The notes: generated from the letters alone by a model not told the origin. Numbered from the stretch's first letter, positions 16,528 through 25,781 are shown. The stretch is DNA of 45,773 bases from Spartobacteria bacterium (GCA_009929845.1 RZZM01000005.1:1-45773); one strand, 5' to 3'. Translations and numbers: made by a program.

Positions 16528-17286
16528 CTAGAGGATCAGGCCTTGATTCTGCATGAAGTAATAGAGCGCCACGAGAATAATAATGAGGATGCTCAGGGGC
16601 AGAGTAAACGCAAAGCCAGCCTTCAACCAGTACAGGAACGAGTGCTCTTCGAAATGTCCGCGGGCCGACTCCTCGAAAATGACAGGACGCGTTTCAGTGA
16701 CGTGCGCCTCACTGCCCATGGCCGCCTCGATCCGCGCCAGGGCCTTGTTGTACTCGATCCGCGCATCGCCAATGATGGCCAGGGCCTTGGCCAGTTCTTC
16801 GCCGATCTTTCCGTCCGGCCAGTTTTCCTCATTAATGCTCTCCACTTCATCCAGCATGCCCTTGAATCGTCGGCGCGTGTCCTCCAGCATATTGCGCACC
16901 TGGTCCGTGCGGATTTCATCTTTTTCCAGGGTAATCAGACTCTGATTGAAATATTCAATCATTTCACGACGCCCTGTTTCGTATTGTTCCTGTTTGCGCC
17001 GCAGGTCTTCCAGGTTCTTTTTCTCCCGTTCAAGGTCCACCTGGCGCTGCTTGAGCCGCTCCAGTTCCTCGGAGGTATGCGCCACCTGGTCATCCACGCC
17101 CTCCCGGTGACGCGCCATGCGTGTGAGATTGAAGTCGGACACCGGGCGGCTCACCCCGCCACCGTCATTCATGGTCGGCATTTCAGTGGCCACCTGCGAG
17201 GGCTGATCGCCCCGGCCATACTTTATACGCTTCACATCATCGCGCTGCTGCACCAAATCCTCATCAAAAAAATCAGTATTTGCCAT
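16528..17286 (-). CDS. Coiled-coil protein with C-terminal membrane anchor
   Basis: 252 aa. Residues about 60-185 are strongly helical and charged (ELERLKQRQVDLEREKKNLEDL and following), typical of a long coiled coil. A single hydrophobic helix near 222-244 (AFTLPLSILIIILVALYYFM) anchors the C terminus. GGAGAAG-like ribosome site (in the revcomp of 17288-17296) precedes the ATG. Sits 13 bp from each neighbour between a LysM lipoprotein and another tail-anchored protein, suggesting an envelope or cell-shape complex. No named family recognised. Confidence 0.72.
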   Translation of the reverse strand: MANTDFFDEDLVQQRDDVKRIKYGRGDQPSQVATEMPTMNDGGGVSRPVSDFNLTRMARHREGVDDQVAHTSEELERLKQRQVDLEREKKNLEDLRRKQEQYETGRREMIEYFNQSLITLEKDEIRTDQVRNMLEDTRRRFKGMLDEVESINEENWPDGKIGEELAKALAIIGDARIEYNKALARIEAAMGSEAHVTETRPVIFEESARGHFEEHSFLYWLKAGFAFTLPLSILIIILVALYYFMQNQGLIL

Positions 17287-17299
17287 TGCTCTTCTCCTG

Positions 17300-18079
17300 T
17301 TATTGAGGAATAATAAGAACTTGTCCGACCTTCAGGTTGCCCGGATTCTTCATCGTCGCCTTGTTGGCCTCGTAAATTTTCTGCCACTGTCCGTTATCAT
17401 TGTACATCTTTGATGCGATCCGTGAAAGCGTGTCCCCTTCCTGGACGCGGTAGGTCTGAACGGCAGGTTGCGCCGGGGCAGGTTTGGGCGTGACAAGCGT
17501 GGCGGGGGGCGCTTCCTGTGAGCGGGCGGTAACCACCGGGGTCTGGCGCGGAGATTCCTGTTGAGCCGCCGCCTGGGTGGATGGTCTTCCGCTGTTCTGC
17601 AATTCCACGACACGATGCTGCAGCATGGCGTTTTCGCGCTTCAGTTCGGCGATTTCCTCGATGGCCCCCGCAGGAGGATTGGGGAGGGTCGCCACAAAGG
17701 AGAGGCGGGCGCGGTTGATCAGGTCTTCAATAATGGGGCGTTTCTGGGCATCCGGACGTAGCTCCAGGTAGCGTTGATAATGATAAATGGCCCGAATGTA
17801 ATCCTCTTTTTCACTGTCATAGATCAAGCCAAGCTCGAGATGGGCGCGGGCCAGGCCCGGTTTGCGCTCCAACGCCTTGTGGAAGAGTTCAATCGCGCCA
17901 TCGATATCGTGAGTGCGCTTACGGGCCTGCGCGCGCTTCAGCACCGGGTCCTGCTCCTCGCGACGGTCCAGGCGTTCCGCCCCGCCACAAGCTGTAAGAC
18001 CTGCAGCCAGGCATAGCGCCAGCAGTGCGAGCACACTCATTTTACCTATGTTTTTTCTATTTTTCATTGTTGCCAACAT
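17300..18079 (-). CDS. TPR/LysM lipoprotein
   Basis: 259 aa (an ATG four codons later is an equally good start). Lipoprotein signal with lipobox LTAC (Cys31). Residues about 45-110 form two TPR units (DIDGAIELFHKALERKPGLARAHLELGLIY and the next), 135-160 is a short coiled coil, 165-208 is Ala/Pro/Gln-rich linker, and 208-258 is a LysM domain (YRVQEGDTLSRIASKMY...NPGNLKVGQVLIIP) that would bind peptidoglycan. First gene of a tight operon with two membrane-anchored proteins (13-bp gaps). An outer-membrane lipoprotein touching the cell wall is the likely location. Confidence 0.85.
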   Translation of the reverse strand: MLATMKNRKNIGKMSVLALLALCLAAGLTACGGAERLDRREEQDPVLKRAQARKRTHDIDGAIELFHKALERKPGLARAHLELGLIYDSEKEDYIRAIYHYQRYLELRPDAQKRPIIEDLINRARLSFVATLPNPPAGAIEEIAELKRENAMLQHRVVELQNSGRPSTQAAAQQESPRQTPVVTARSQEAPPATLVTPKPAPAQPAVQTYRVQEGDTLSRIASKMYNDNGQWQKIYEANKATMKNPGNLKVGQVLIIPQ

Positions 18080-18138
18080 GTTCTGAATTCTCTAATTCCA
18101 TATCTAATTTTCAAGTACCAAATCCGGAATGACACCAC

Positions 18139-20430
18139 TTATTGAACAGTGATCTTTTTCCGGTAGACCACAAAACCGTTTTTATCCGGCCAGGCCTCTT
18201 CACGCGGACGCAACCCTTCGGCCACGGACTGCATATCAATGTATATATTGGGCTCGACCCATATATAGGGGGTCTCCGGGGGGCCCTTCAACCCGGTGCC
18301 GCCCAGCGGGATCCATGTGCTGTCGTCATATTTGACCGCGCTCCATCCGCCGGGGGGGTCGTAAGCGTGTTTCCAGTCCCTGGATGTTATAAAATCGCCC
18401 TTATGCGTACGCAGGCAGATCTGCACCCACTTCGGGTACGGTCCCCATTTGGCCTGTATGGCCAACTGGTGTTCACCCGGATCGATGGTCAGGCGCTCAA
18501 TGGACATTTTATCGGGATGCCTCGACTCCGCCAGCAATCGCCCATCCAGAAAGACCCGCACCGGCGTGTTGCAATACAGCCCCAGCAAAGCGCGTTGGGG
18601 ATCCTCGTTGTACCAGAGGATATCCTCCACCTGCTTACGGGCCATCTCATTGGTCTCTGTAGCCAAAAAGGCTTCGTAGGCGGGCTTAACCGCCGCAAAC
18701 CCCTCCCGTTTTTCGCGATAGGCCAACTTGCGCGCCTGAAGGACAGGCGCAAACGGAAAATCTTCTTGCGCCTCCAGATAGGCATCGATAATTTCCTCGG
18801 CGCCGGCGTGATCTCCAAGCCGTTCGGCATTAAGCACTTCTATCATCAGGGTCATCTTTGCCAGCGGGTCTTCCGGCGGAATTCGCGACAGAGCGCTGTT
18901 GAGCATGGAAAAAGCCGTCTGGGGCCGGGCCATATAGTAGTAGGCCACACTCTCAAGCCATCCGCTGCTGGCATGGTCCGGACCACGTTCAAACAGCATT
19001 TCAACCCCGGAGGCGAATTGCACGGGATCCGGCTGGTGCATGCGGTACTGCACGGTCCGGTACGGCGCCTTGAAAAGCAGGCCGCTCAGCGGGCAGGCAA
19101 TTGGATTCTGGTAATACCAGGCGCCGTTGAAATAGTCCTCCAGCCCGGTGCCTTTCCAGCCCGGTATGGTCTCATCATCCAACCGAATGGTTTCGTCGCC
19201 CTCCAGTATCCACCATCCCTGTTGCTGATCCAGGCTGACCACACTGAGCATGGTTCCCGCAAAGCGGCCGTGACCCTTCGCGCGCAGGATGGGATGGGGC
19301 CGCCCGATGTCGTTGGGCGATGTACTGTGCCACCCCGCGTGAAAATATCCATCCGACACCTTCGGAACATAGCTCTCGTCGCAGGCGGCACGGACGCTGA
19401 CCGGAACCGTATGGGCACCGCGATTCTCCAGACGGATGCGAGCGGACTGCCTGAAGGGCATCGGAAAACGCGTAAAATACGTCCCGTCCTTCATTCCCAG
19501 GAACATAGACTCGTACTGCACCGGCCCGTGGAAACTGCCGTAAAATTCACCCAGCGGCGACGCCACACTGTCTGACCCGCTGTCATCCCACTCGATGCGC
19601 AACACGAGATTGTGCAGCATGGCCCGCCGCTCACGCGCCGAAGAAATTCCCGATAAATCAGGCGTCAGGCCCAATTCACGGATCATTCCCGGACCGGGAA
19701 GCGCCAGCGCCTCCGTCGTCTGTCCCGCTTCGACGTGCGTTTGGATGGTTTTAATACTGCAGTCGCCCGTCACATCAAAATCATCGCGCTGCCACACCTC
19801 CCCCACCCACTTCAGCGCCTCCTGCACGGCATCCGGCACTGGCAGGGAGAAACTCTCGACGGTTTCCCCTTCGGGCAGGCGCGAATAATTGATCTGGTAG
19901 AAAATGCGCGGCCAGTTCCCTTCCCGGGTATTGCCTTCCTGCACCCGGATGATGATACGCTTGCGGAACGGGATGGGCACGTAGGTGTACCAGCCAAAGC
20001 TTTCCGTGACGGCCAAAGGCGCAATGAATGGCGCCTGTCCCCCACAGAATTCTCCGATGGTACCGTCGAAAACAGGTTGACGCGCCCCGTCAATATAAAT
20101 GCGCAGCTTGTGGTGGCCGTCATCCGCGCCGGTAAACCAGAACCTCGATATATATCCCGGCCCCCGGATATCCGCCAACTCATCCCATCCGACCGGCCCT
20201 TCTTTTTCAAAATTGTTGTAATCCTCATTCTTTCCACTGCGATCATAGGAAGAAATCAGATGAGTTGGCTGTTCATCCAGTCGGCAAACCGCCTCGATGT
20301 CCGCCAAACGGTCTATCAATTCCACCCAGGAACGACGGACCTTTACAGACGACCGGGAGCACCCGGCCGCACTCGAAATTATGACTGCCGTCATAACACC
20401 GATACGTAGATTTTTATATACCCTTTTCAT
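18139..20430 (-). CDS. GH172 (DUF2961) lipoprotein with C-terminal extension
   Basis: 763 aa from ATG 20430, which gives a lipoprotein-like signal (MKRVYKNLRIGVMTAVIISSAAGC, Cys24); an upstream ATG at 20541 lacks this. Residues about 55-500 are the DUF2961/GH172 fold: 'SYDRSGKNEDYNNF', 'GPGYISRFWFTGADDG', and the hallmark GTGLEDYFNGAWYY (427-440), whose Glu is a catalytic candidate. Characterised members are alpha-fructofuranosidases or alpha-arabinofuranosidases, so an exo-acting glycosidase is likely; substrate unknown. Residues about 505-615 are alpha-helical, TPR-like; 620-763 look like jelly-roll ('YDDSTWIPLGGTG', as in GH2 N-terminal domains). Nearby glycan genes and the GH3 enzyme may act with it, but none is in its operon. 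Confidence 0.85.
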   Translation of the reverse strand: MKRVYKNLRIGVMTAVIISSAAGCSRSSVKVRRSWVELIDRLADIEAVCRLDEQPTHLISSYDRSGKNEDYNNFEKEGPVGWDELADIRGPGYISRFWFTGADDGHHKLRIYIDGARQPVFDGTIGEFCGGQAPFIAPLAVTESFGWYTYVPIPFRKRIIIRVQEGNTREGNWPRIFYQINYSRLPEGETVESFSLPVPDAVQEALKWVGEVWQRDDFDVTGDCSIKTIQTHVEAGQTTEALALPGPGMIRELGLTPDLSGISSARERRAMLHNLVLRIEWDDSGSDSVASPLGEFYGSFHGPVQYESMFLGMKDGTYFTRFPMPFRQSARIRLENRGAHTVPVSVRAACDESYVPKVSDGYFHAGWHSTSPNDIGRPHPILRAKGHGRFAGTMLSVVSLDQQQGWWILEGDETIRLDDETIPGWKGTGLEDYFNGAWYYQNPIACPLSGLLFKAPYRTVQYRMHQPDPVQFASGVEMLFERGPDHASSGWLESVAYYYMARPQTAFSMLNSALSRIPPEDPLAKMTLMIEVLNAERLGDHAGAEEIIDAYLEAQEDFPFAPVLQARKLAYREKREGFAAVKPAYEAFLATETNEMARKQVEDILWYNEDPQRALLGLYCNTPVRVFLDGRLLAESRHPDKMSIERLTIDPGEHQLAIQAKWGPYPKWVQICLRTHKGDFITSRDWKHAYDPPGGWSAVKYDDSTWIPLGGTGLKGPPETPYIWVEPNIYIDMQSVAEGLRPREEAWPDKNGFVVYRKKITVQ

Positions 20431-20519
20431 ATCGCGTCCGAATCTACGGCAAACCCCACCACTAGTCAATGAAGAGCGCAAAAGAATACGATAAACCTTA
20501 CCCCCAAAATAGCAAGGCC

Positions 20520-20547
20520 CACAGATTACACAGATTTTCACAGATTA
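20520..20547. repeat. CACAGATTA-type intergenic motif
   Basis: Three imperfect repeats of CACAGATT(A/T) (CACAGATTACACAGATTTTCACAGATTA class), upstream of the DUF2961 gene and of the glycan cassette. Related boilerplate occurs at about 317-345, 36820-36850 and 43820-43848. Role unknown. Confidence 0.6.
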
Positions 20548-20641
20548 GGCACGCAACCCACAAACACCTAACCACCTCCCCCCCTCCTACCCAATGATCT
20601 CCCGGGACGCTTTAAAAATTGCCAGAATGAATACCCCAAGA

Positions 20642-20670
20642 TTGACATGATTCAATCTAACCGCTACTTT
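20642..20670 (+). promoter_or_regulatory. Candidate promoter of the glycan cassette, near-leaderless
   Basis: -35 TTGACA (20642-20647, perfect), 17-bp spacer, weak -10 TACTTT (20665-20670). The expected start is about 20677, only 3 nt before the ATG at 20680, and there is no Shine-Dalgarno sequence before that ATG. This suggests a nearly leaderless transcript. Confidence 0.45.
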
Positions 20671-20679
20671 TCATGCACT

Positions 20680-21627
20680 ATGAATAAAAACGAAAAAAAT
20701 GTATTAGTTACTGGTGGAGCCGGCTATATCGGTTCTATTCTTGTCCCTACGCTGCTTCGCGAAGGCTATTCGGTTACGGTCATTGACAATTTCATGTATG
20801 GACAGACTCCGTTGCTGGACTGCTGCAATGATGAAAAACTCACCATCATCCGCGGGGATGTCCGCGATGAGGCCCTCCTCAAGCAGGAAGTGCCCAAGGC
20901 GGATATCTGCATACCGCTGGCCTGCCTCGTCGGCGCGCCGCTGTGCCGCGAAAAGCCCCTGGAGGCCCGCTCGATCAATCTGGATGCCATCAAAATGCTT
21001 ATTGATTTAACACAGGATGGCCAGAAGATCATCTCGCCGACCACCAACAGCGGATATGGCGTAGGCGAAAAGGGTAAATTCTGCACCGAAGAAACGCCCA
21101 TGCGCCCCATTTCCCTTTATGGCAAGCTTAAGGTGGAACTGGAAGAACACCTGCTGGCGTCCAACCGGGCCATTTCATTCCGCCTGGCCACCGTGTTCGG
21201 CATCAGTCCCCGCATGCGCCTTGACCTGCTGGTGAACGACTTCACCTTCCGGGCGGTCAATGACCGTTTTATCGTGCTCTTTGAGGCCCACTTCAAACGC
21301 AACTACATTCATGTGCGCGATGTGACCGCCGCCTTCCTGCACGGTATCAATAATTTTGACCACATGAAGGGCCAGGCCTACAATGTCGGCCTCACAGAAG
21401 CCAATCTCTCCAAGCTCGAACTCTGCCGGGAAATCCAGAAGCAGGTGTCCGAGTTTCATATTGTTGAATCAGAGATCGGCAAGGACCCGGACCAGCGTGA
21501 CTATATCGTCAGCAATGAAAAACTCGAATCCACCGGGTTCATGCCCGCGGTCTCGCTGCAACAGGGTATCGCGGAACTGATCAAGGGCTACAAGATCATC
21601 CGCAGAAACACCTTTGCGAACTATTGA
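20680..21627 (+). CDS. NAD-dependent nucleotide-sugar epimerase/dehydratase
   Basis: 315 aa from ATG 20680 (an in-frame ATG at 20647 would lie inside the predicted -35/-10 region). Extended SDR: Rossmann GGAGYIG (12-18), catalytic YxxxK in 'ISLYGKLK', and sugar-nucleotide-side features 'YIHVRDVTAAFLHGI' and 'YNVGLTEANLSK'. The closest type is the GalE/RfbB-like group; substrate cannot be read from sequence. First gene of a plus-strand cassette of SDRs, sugar kinase and glycosyltransferase. Confidence 0.85.
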   Translation: MNKNEKNVLVTGGAGYIGSILVPTLLREGYSVTVIDNFMYGQTPLLDCCNDEKLTIIRGDVRDEALLKQEVPKADICIPLACLVGAPLCREKPLEARSINLDAIKMLIDLTQDGQKIISPTTNSGYGVGEKGKFCTEETPMRPISLYGKLKVELEEHLLASNRAISFRLATVFGISPRMRLDLLVNDFTFRAVNDRFIVLFEAHFKRNYIHVRDVTAAFLHGINNFDHMKGQAYNVGLTEANLSKLELCREIQKQVSEFHIVESEIGKDPDQRDYIVSNEKLESTGFMPAVSLQQGIAELIKGYKIIRRNTFANY

Positions 21628-21675
21628 TCATCCGCCTCCTGCCAGGCGACAGAATGGAATGTGCGGGAATCTGCC

Positions 21676-22635
21676 ATGAGTGAAAAAAGTACAGCATTTA
21701 AACGAATACTGGTCACCGGCGCCACCGGTTTTCTCGGCCATCATATCATCCCCGCGCTGCGGGGCCGGTTTGAGGCGGAGTTTGTGACGGTCGGCAGCCA
21801 GGACTACGACCTGCTCGAACCCGGCGCGCCGGAGCGCATGATCCGGGACATCCAACCCGATTGCGTGGTGCACCTGGCCGCAAAATCAGGCGGCATCATC
21901 GACAACAAAAATCGCCCGGCGGATTACTTCTACACCAACCTGGTGATGAATACCCATACCTTTCATGCGTCCTTTACGCATGGCGTGCGCAAATTCCTTT
22001 CCCTGATGGGCGGCTGCGCCTATCCGCACGATGCGGTCTCGCCGATCAGCGAGGACCAGATGTGGAACGGCTATCCCCAACAGGAGAGCGCGGGCTATTC
22101 CATCGCCAAAAAAATGATGCTGGTGCAGTCCGCCACCTACCGGGCGCAACATGGCTTCAATTCAGTCATCCTGATCCCGGGCAATGTGTATGGCGAGTAC
22201 GACAACTTTAACCTCGGACAGGCCCACGTCATACCGGCCCTGCTGCGCAAGTACCAGGAGGCCCGGGACGCCAACGCCCCCGAAGTCATGGCCTTCGGCA
22301 CCGGCAAACCCACGCGGGATTTCGTGTATGCGGGCGATGTCGCGGCCACCATCCCGTGGTTCCTCGAACAGTATGACCGCAGCGAACCCGTCAATATCTC
22401 CAGCGGGACCCGCATCTCCATCCGTGAACTGGCCGAGACCATGAAAAAGGTCACGGACTACCCCGGCGCCATCGTGTGGGATACCTCCAAGCCGGATGGA
22501 CAAATGGACAAGATTTTCAGTGTGGAACGACTGCATGCGCTGGGCCTCTCCTGCGACACGCCGCTGGAAGAGGGCTTGCGCCGCACGCTGGCCTGGTTTG
22601 TCAATGCCCGCAAGGAAGGTTCGGTCCGGCTTTGA
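21676..22635 (+). CDS. GDP-L-fucose synthase-like SDR
   Basis: 319 aa; ATG 21676 preferred to a GTG at 21661. GATGFLG (15-21), 'LAAKSGGIIDNKNRPADYFYTN' and 'LSLMGGCAYP' match the GDP-fucose synthase/epimerase-reductase branch, with catalytic 'GYSIAKK' (YxxxK) and 'PGNVYGEYDNFNL..AHVIPALLRKY'. Reaction by analogy: epimerisation and reduction of GDP-4-keto-6-deoxymannose; a different GDP-hexose or heptose is possible because no GMD dehydratase is in the window. Its stop overlaps the TTG start of the next SDR. Confidence 0.82.
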   Translation: MSEKSTAFKRILVTGATGFLGHHIIPALRGRFEAEFVTVGSQDYDLLEPGAPERMIRDIQPDCVVHLAAKSGGIIDNKNRPADYFYTNLVMNTHTFHASFTHGVRKFLSLMGGCAYPHDAVSPISEDQMWNGYPQQESAGYSIAKKMMLVQSATYRAQHGFNSVILIPGNVYGEYDNFNLGQAHVIPALLRKYQEARDANAPEVMAFGTGKPTRDFVYAGDVAATIPWFLEQYDRSEPVNISSGTRISIRELAETMKKVTDYPGAIVWDTSKPDGQMDKIFSVERLHALGLSCDTPLEEGLRRTLAWFVNARKEGSVRL

Positions 22636-23456
22636 GCAGCACACGGACAGCGCAACCCCACCCTACAGTTGCGGTTTTGGGAGGCAAAGGGTTTGTCGGC
22701 GCGGCCATCGCGCGCGCCCTCCAACAGCAAAATGCCGCGGTCACGGTTATCGACAAGGATGAATACGCGTCCGCCAAAGGCGGGTCCTTTGATGTATTGA
22801 TCAATGCCAACGGCAATTCAAAAAAATTCCTTTCGCGCAAAGACCCCGCCGGGGAATTTAAATTGTCGGTGGCTTCGGTTTCCGATTCGCTTCATGATTT
22901 CACATATGGACTGTACGTTCATTTGTCGACCATTGATGTCTACCCCGACCACGAACATCCCGAAAACAATCACGAGGATGTCGACATAGATTTACAGCGC
23001 CTTTCCCCGTACGGCCTCCACAAACGCATGGCCGAACAACTGGTGGAATATTACGCCGAAAACTGGCTCATCTTCCGCATGGCCGGCTTTGTGGGTCCCG
23101 GCCTATGGAAAAATTCCATTCATGATATGCTCACACATGAGCCGGTGCGCGTTCATCTCGACAGCGCCTACCAGTATCTGCACACGACCGCGCTGGCCGA
23201 AGGTATCCTGGCCGTCATCCATGCCGGACAGCGCAACCGGGTTTTCAATATCACCGGCGCCGGGACCATCACCCTGCGTGAAGTGGCCGCCATGATTCCC
23301 GGGTATGATACGACCCTCTGCCCGACGGACGCCCCGTGCGAACACTACGAAGTCAACAACGACCGCATACAGCCCTTTTTCGCCCCTCCCTCCACCGCAT
23401 CTACCGTACGCGCGTTCATTTCCAATGTAACCGCAGGCAAGGAGCCTATCCGATGA
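22632..23456 (+). CDS. NAD-dependent epimerase/dehydratase family protein
   Basis: 274 aa. Start taken at TTG 22632, which overlaps the TGA of the preceding gene (TTGA) and has AAGGAAGG 12 nt upstream; longer frames would run through that gene. Rossmann GGKGFVG (17-23) and YGLHK (YxxxK) mark an SDR, but the protein is short and the middle is divergent ('VLINANGNSKKF', 'HLSTIDVYPD'). Its TGA overlaps the ATG of the sugar kinase (ATGA). Probably modifies the same nucleotide sugar as its neighbours; reaction unknown. Confidence 0.8.
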   Translation: MSSTRTAQPHPTVAVLGGKGFVGAAIARALQQQNAAVTVIDKDEYASAKGGSFDVLINANGNSKKFLSRKDPAGEFKLSVASVSDSLHDFTYGLYVHLSTIDVYPDHEHPENNHEDVDIDLQRLSPYGLHKRMAEQLVEYYAENWLIFRMAGFVGPGLWKNSIHDMLTHEPVRVHLDSAYQYLHTTALAEGILAVIHAGQRNRVFNITGAGTITLREVAAMIPGYDTTLCPTDAPCEHYEVNNDRIQPFFAPPSTASTVRAFISNVTAGKEPIR

Positions 23457-24433
23457 TTATTTCACGCACCCCTTTTCGTATCAGTTTTTTCGGCGGCGGC
23501 TCGGACTTCCCCGGCTTCTACGAAGAACACGCGGGGGCGACCCTTTCCACCACCATCAACAAATACTGTTATCTCTCCGTCCATCAACTCAGTTCCTTCT
23601 TCAAATATAATTTCCGCGCAAGCTACGCCAAAACCGAGCTGGTCCAGCATCCCGACGAGTTCCAGCATCCGCTCGTGCGCGAATGCCTGAAATTCATGCA
23701 GATCACCAAGGGGATGGAGATTGCGCATATTTCCGATTTGCCCGGACGCACCGGACTGGGCACGTCATCCTCCTTCACGGTGGGATTGCTCAACGCCCTC
23801 TATACCTTCGAAGGGCTCCAGGTCACCCCCCAGGAACTCGCCGAACAGGCCATCCTTATCGAGCGCGAGCGGGTCGGCGACCCCGGCGGCCACCAGGATC
23901 AATACGCGGCGGCGCACGGGGGCTTCCTGCGTATCGATTATTCCGCCCAGTGCGTCACCATAAAAAGCCTTGAACTCCGCCCACAGCGAAACAGCGAATT
24001 GCTCAGCCACCTCCTCCTCTTCTATACCGGCGTCGAACAGTCGGCGGAATCTATTTTGCACAAGCAGACCAAAGGGATGAAAAAGAATACCGACAATCTC
24101 CGCGCCATGGTCGATATGGTTAACGCCGCTGAAACCATCCTCTGCGGCGATGCCGATATCAACGCCTTCGGTGACCTGCTTGACGAAACATGGCAAATGA
24201 AACGCGGACTCGCTGAAGGCATTTCGAACACGGCCATCGATCAGGCCTACACCGCCGGACGCGCCGCGGGCGCGCGCGGCGGAAAACTGCTCGGCGCCGG
24301 TGGACGCGGCTTCCTGCTGCTCTTCGCCGAACCGCGCTTTCACACCGCCATCCGTGAACAGCTTCACGGATTGCAGGAGGTCCCCTTTGCCTTCAGCAAT
24401 TCCGGAACACGCATTATTTTAGAAGATCGTTGA
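23453..24433 (+). CDS. GHMP sugar kinase, HddA-like
   Basis: 326 aa; ATG 23453 follows AAGGAG (23439-23444) at 8 nt and overlaps the previous stop. The opening MIISRTPFRISFFGGGSDFPGF and the ATP loop LPGRTGLGTSSSFTVGLLNALY are hallmarks of the D-glycero-D-manno-heptose-7-phosphate kinase (HddA) group; 'ERVGDPGGHQDQYAAAHGGF' and 'GARGGKLLGAGGRGFLLLF' complete the GHMP motifs. Reaction by family: phosphorylation of a sugar or sugar phosphate at C1. Partner genes gmhA, gmhB and hddC are not in the window, so the true substrate may be another sugar. Confidence 0.85.
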   Translation: MIISRTPFRISFFGGGSDFPGFYEEHAGATLSTTINKYCYLSVHQLSSFFKYNFRASYAKTELVQHPDEFQHPLVRECLKFMQITKGMEIAHISDLPGRTGLGTSSSFTVGLLNALYTFEGLQVTPQELAEQAILIERERVGDPGGHQDQYAAAHGGFLRIDYSAQCVTIKSLELRPQRNSELLSHLLLFYTGVEQSAESILHKQTKGMKKNTDNLRAMVDMVNAAETILCGDADINAFGDLLDETWQMKRGLAEGISNTAIDQAYTAGRAAGARGGKLLGAGGRGFLLLFAEPRFHTAIREQLHGLQEVPFAFSNSGTRIILEDR

Positions 24434-24474
24434 TCCCGGGCGCGACCCGCAGGAGGCCCGAGGAGCGAACAGCT

Positions 24475-25692
24475 ATGAATGAAGCGACAGAAAAACCACG
24501 GATCGCCCTCTGGTTCCGCTATGGGCCCGCCGAGCATACTGAACTCTTTCACGCCATACCGGATATTGTCGAATACCTCTCCGCACAGGCCGAAGTCCAT
24601 TACTTCGGACTGAACAGCGCCAAACCGCTGCCGGAGACCATACGCCAACACGCGGTTGTGCATCACCTGCCGTTCACTGTTGACCGTACCCGCATGCGTG
24701 ATAAATTCATAAAAACCGCGCTATGGGTGCTCTGCCTACCCTGGATTGGCCTGAAATGTCGCCTGATGGGCGTACGCGCGGTTTACATCGATGAGACGGT
24801 GCCGCTCACCGCCCTCCTGGCCCGCTTCTTCTACGGGCCGCGCATCGCATTCACCGTCGCTGATTTTTTTACTGATATCTACTTTCAGAAGAAAGGGTTG
24901 TCGCAATGTGTCGGACGCCTGATACGGGCTATCGACACCCAAAGTTGGAAGCGTGTCCCGGTTTTCTTTACCCGCGCTAAAAGCACCCGCGCTTATCTGG
25001 CAACCCTTGGCATCCCCGAAGAACACATCCATCCCGTGTATGACCCGTGTGACTTCAGCATTTATCACCCCGTGGCCCCCGCGCAGCGGGCCGCCGCGCG
25101 GGCCGCACTGGGTATTGCGCCCGGACAAACCGTACTCGTGCACCACGGCATTCTCCATCCCAACAAAGGCAACGACCGCATCCTCCGCGCCCTGGCCGAC
25201 ATCAAGGAGGACCAGCCCGGTCTGCGCTATCTGCTGGTGGGCGACGGACCGGATATGCCGCGCCTGAAACAACTCACCAACGAACTGCGGATGCAGGACC
25301 GCGTCATTTTCACCGGATGGCTCCCTACCCTCAACGATGTGAACAACGCGCTTAACGCCGGCGACATCGGCCTGGTTATGCGCACCGGACAACGCTCCGA
25401 CGATTTCCACATGACCGGCGCGCTGGTCCACAGCATGGCCGTCGGACTGCCGGTCATCTCCGCGCGCCTTGCCGGTGTCGCCGAGGTCATCCATGACAAT
25501 GAAAATGGATTTCTTTTCGCACCCGACGACATGGCCGATTTTACCGCCAAACTCAAACAGCTCATCGACGACCCCGACCTGCGCCGACGTTTCGGGGAAA
25601 AAACACGCGCCCTCGCCCACGAAATTTTTGACATGCAACACGTCGTCCGCGCCACCTGCACCCCTCTCCTCCAGCTCGCCGGCATGCAATAA
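24475..25692 (+). CDS. GT4-type glycosyltransferase
   Basis: 405 aa from ATG 24475 (AGGAG at 24461-24465). GT-B fold: N-terminal acceptor domain with several hydrophobic stretches (about 80-130: 'WVLCLPWIGLKCRL', 'LTALLARFFYG') suggesting membrane association, then the C-terminal donor domain with 'HHGILHPNKGNDRILRALA', 'YLLVGDGPDMPRLK', 'VIFTGWLP' and the E-x7-E-like 'GLPVISARLAGVAEVIHDNENGFLF'. Transfers a nucleotide-activated sugar, most likely to a lipid or surface glycan. Last clear member of the SDR/kinase cassette. Confidence 0.88.
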   Translation: MNEATEKPRIALWFRYGPAEHTELFHAIPDIVEYLSAQAEVHYFGLNSAKPLPETIRQHAVVHHLPFTVDRTRMRDKFIKTALWVLCLPWIGLKCRLMGVRAVYIDETVPLTALLARFFYGPRIAFTVADFFTDIYFQKKGLSQCVGRLIRAIDTQSWKRVPVFFTRAKSTRAYLATLGIPEEHIHPVYDPCDFSIYHPVAPAQRAAARAALGIAPGQTVLVHHGILHPNKGNDRILRALADIKEDQPGLRYLLVGDGPDMPRLKQLTNELRMQDRVIFTGWLPTLNDVNNALNAGDIGLVMRTGQRSDDFHMTGALVHSMAVGLPVISARLAGVAEVIHDNENGFLFAPDDMADFTAKLKQLIDDPDLRRRFGEKTRALAHEIFDMQHVVRATCTPLLQLAGMQ

Positions 25693-25781
25693 CTGAGTGG
25701 GAAAACGGTTATTGGGGGCTCTGGATCCTTTATGGGCGGCCCACTCCGGCCTCTGCAGGAGACAAGGAGCTTGCATTCTCA

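Noticed and set aside
22476-22631. Longer N terminus for the third SDR
   Set aside because: It would run 156 bp inside the preceding SDR gene in another frame and has no ribosome site; the TTG at 22632 fits the Rossmann start.
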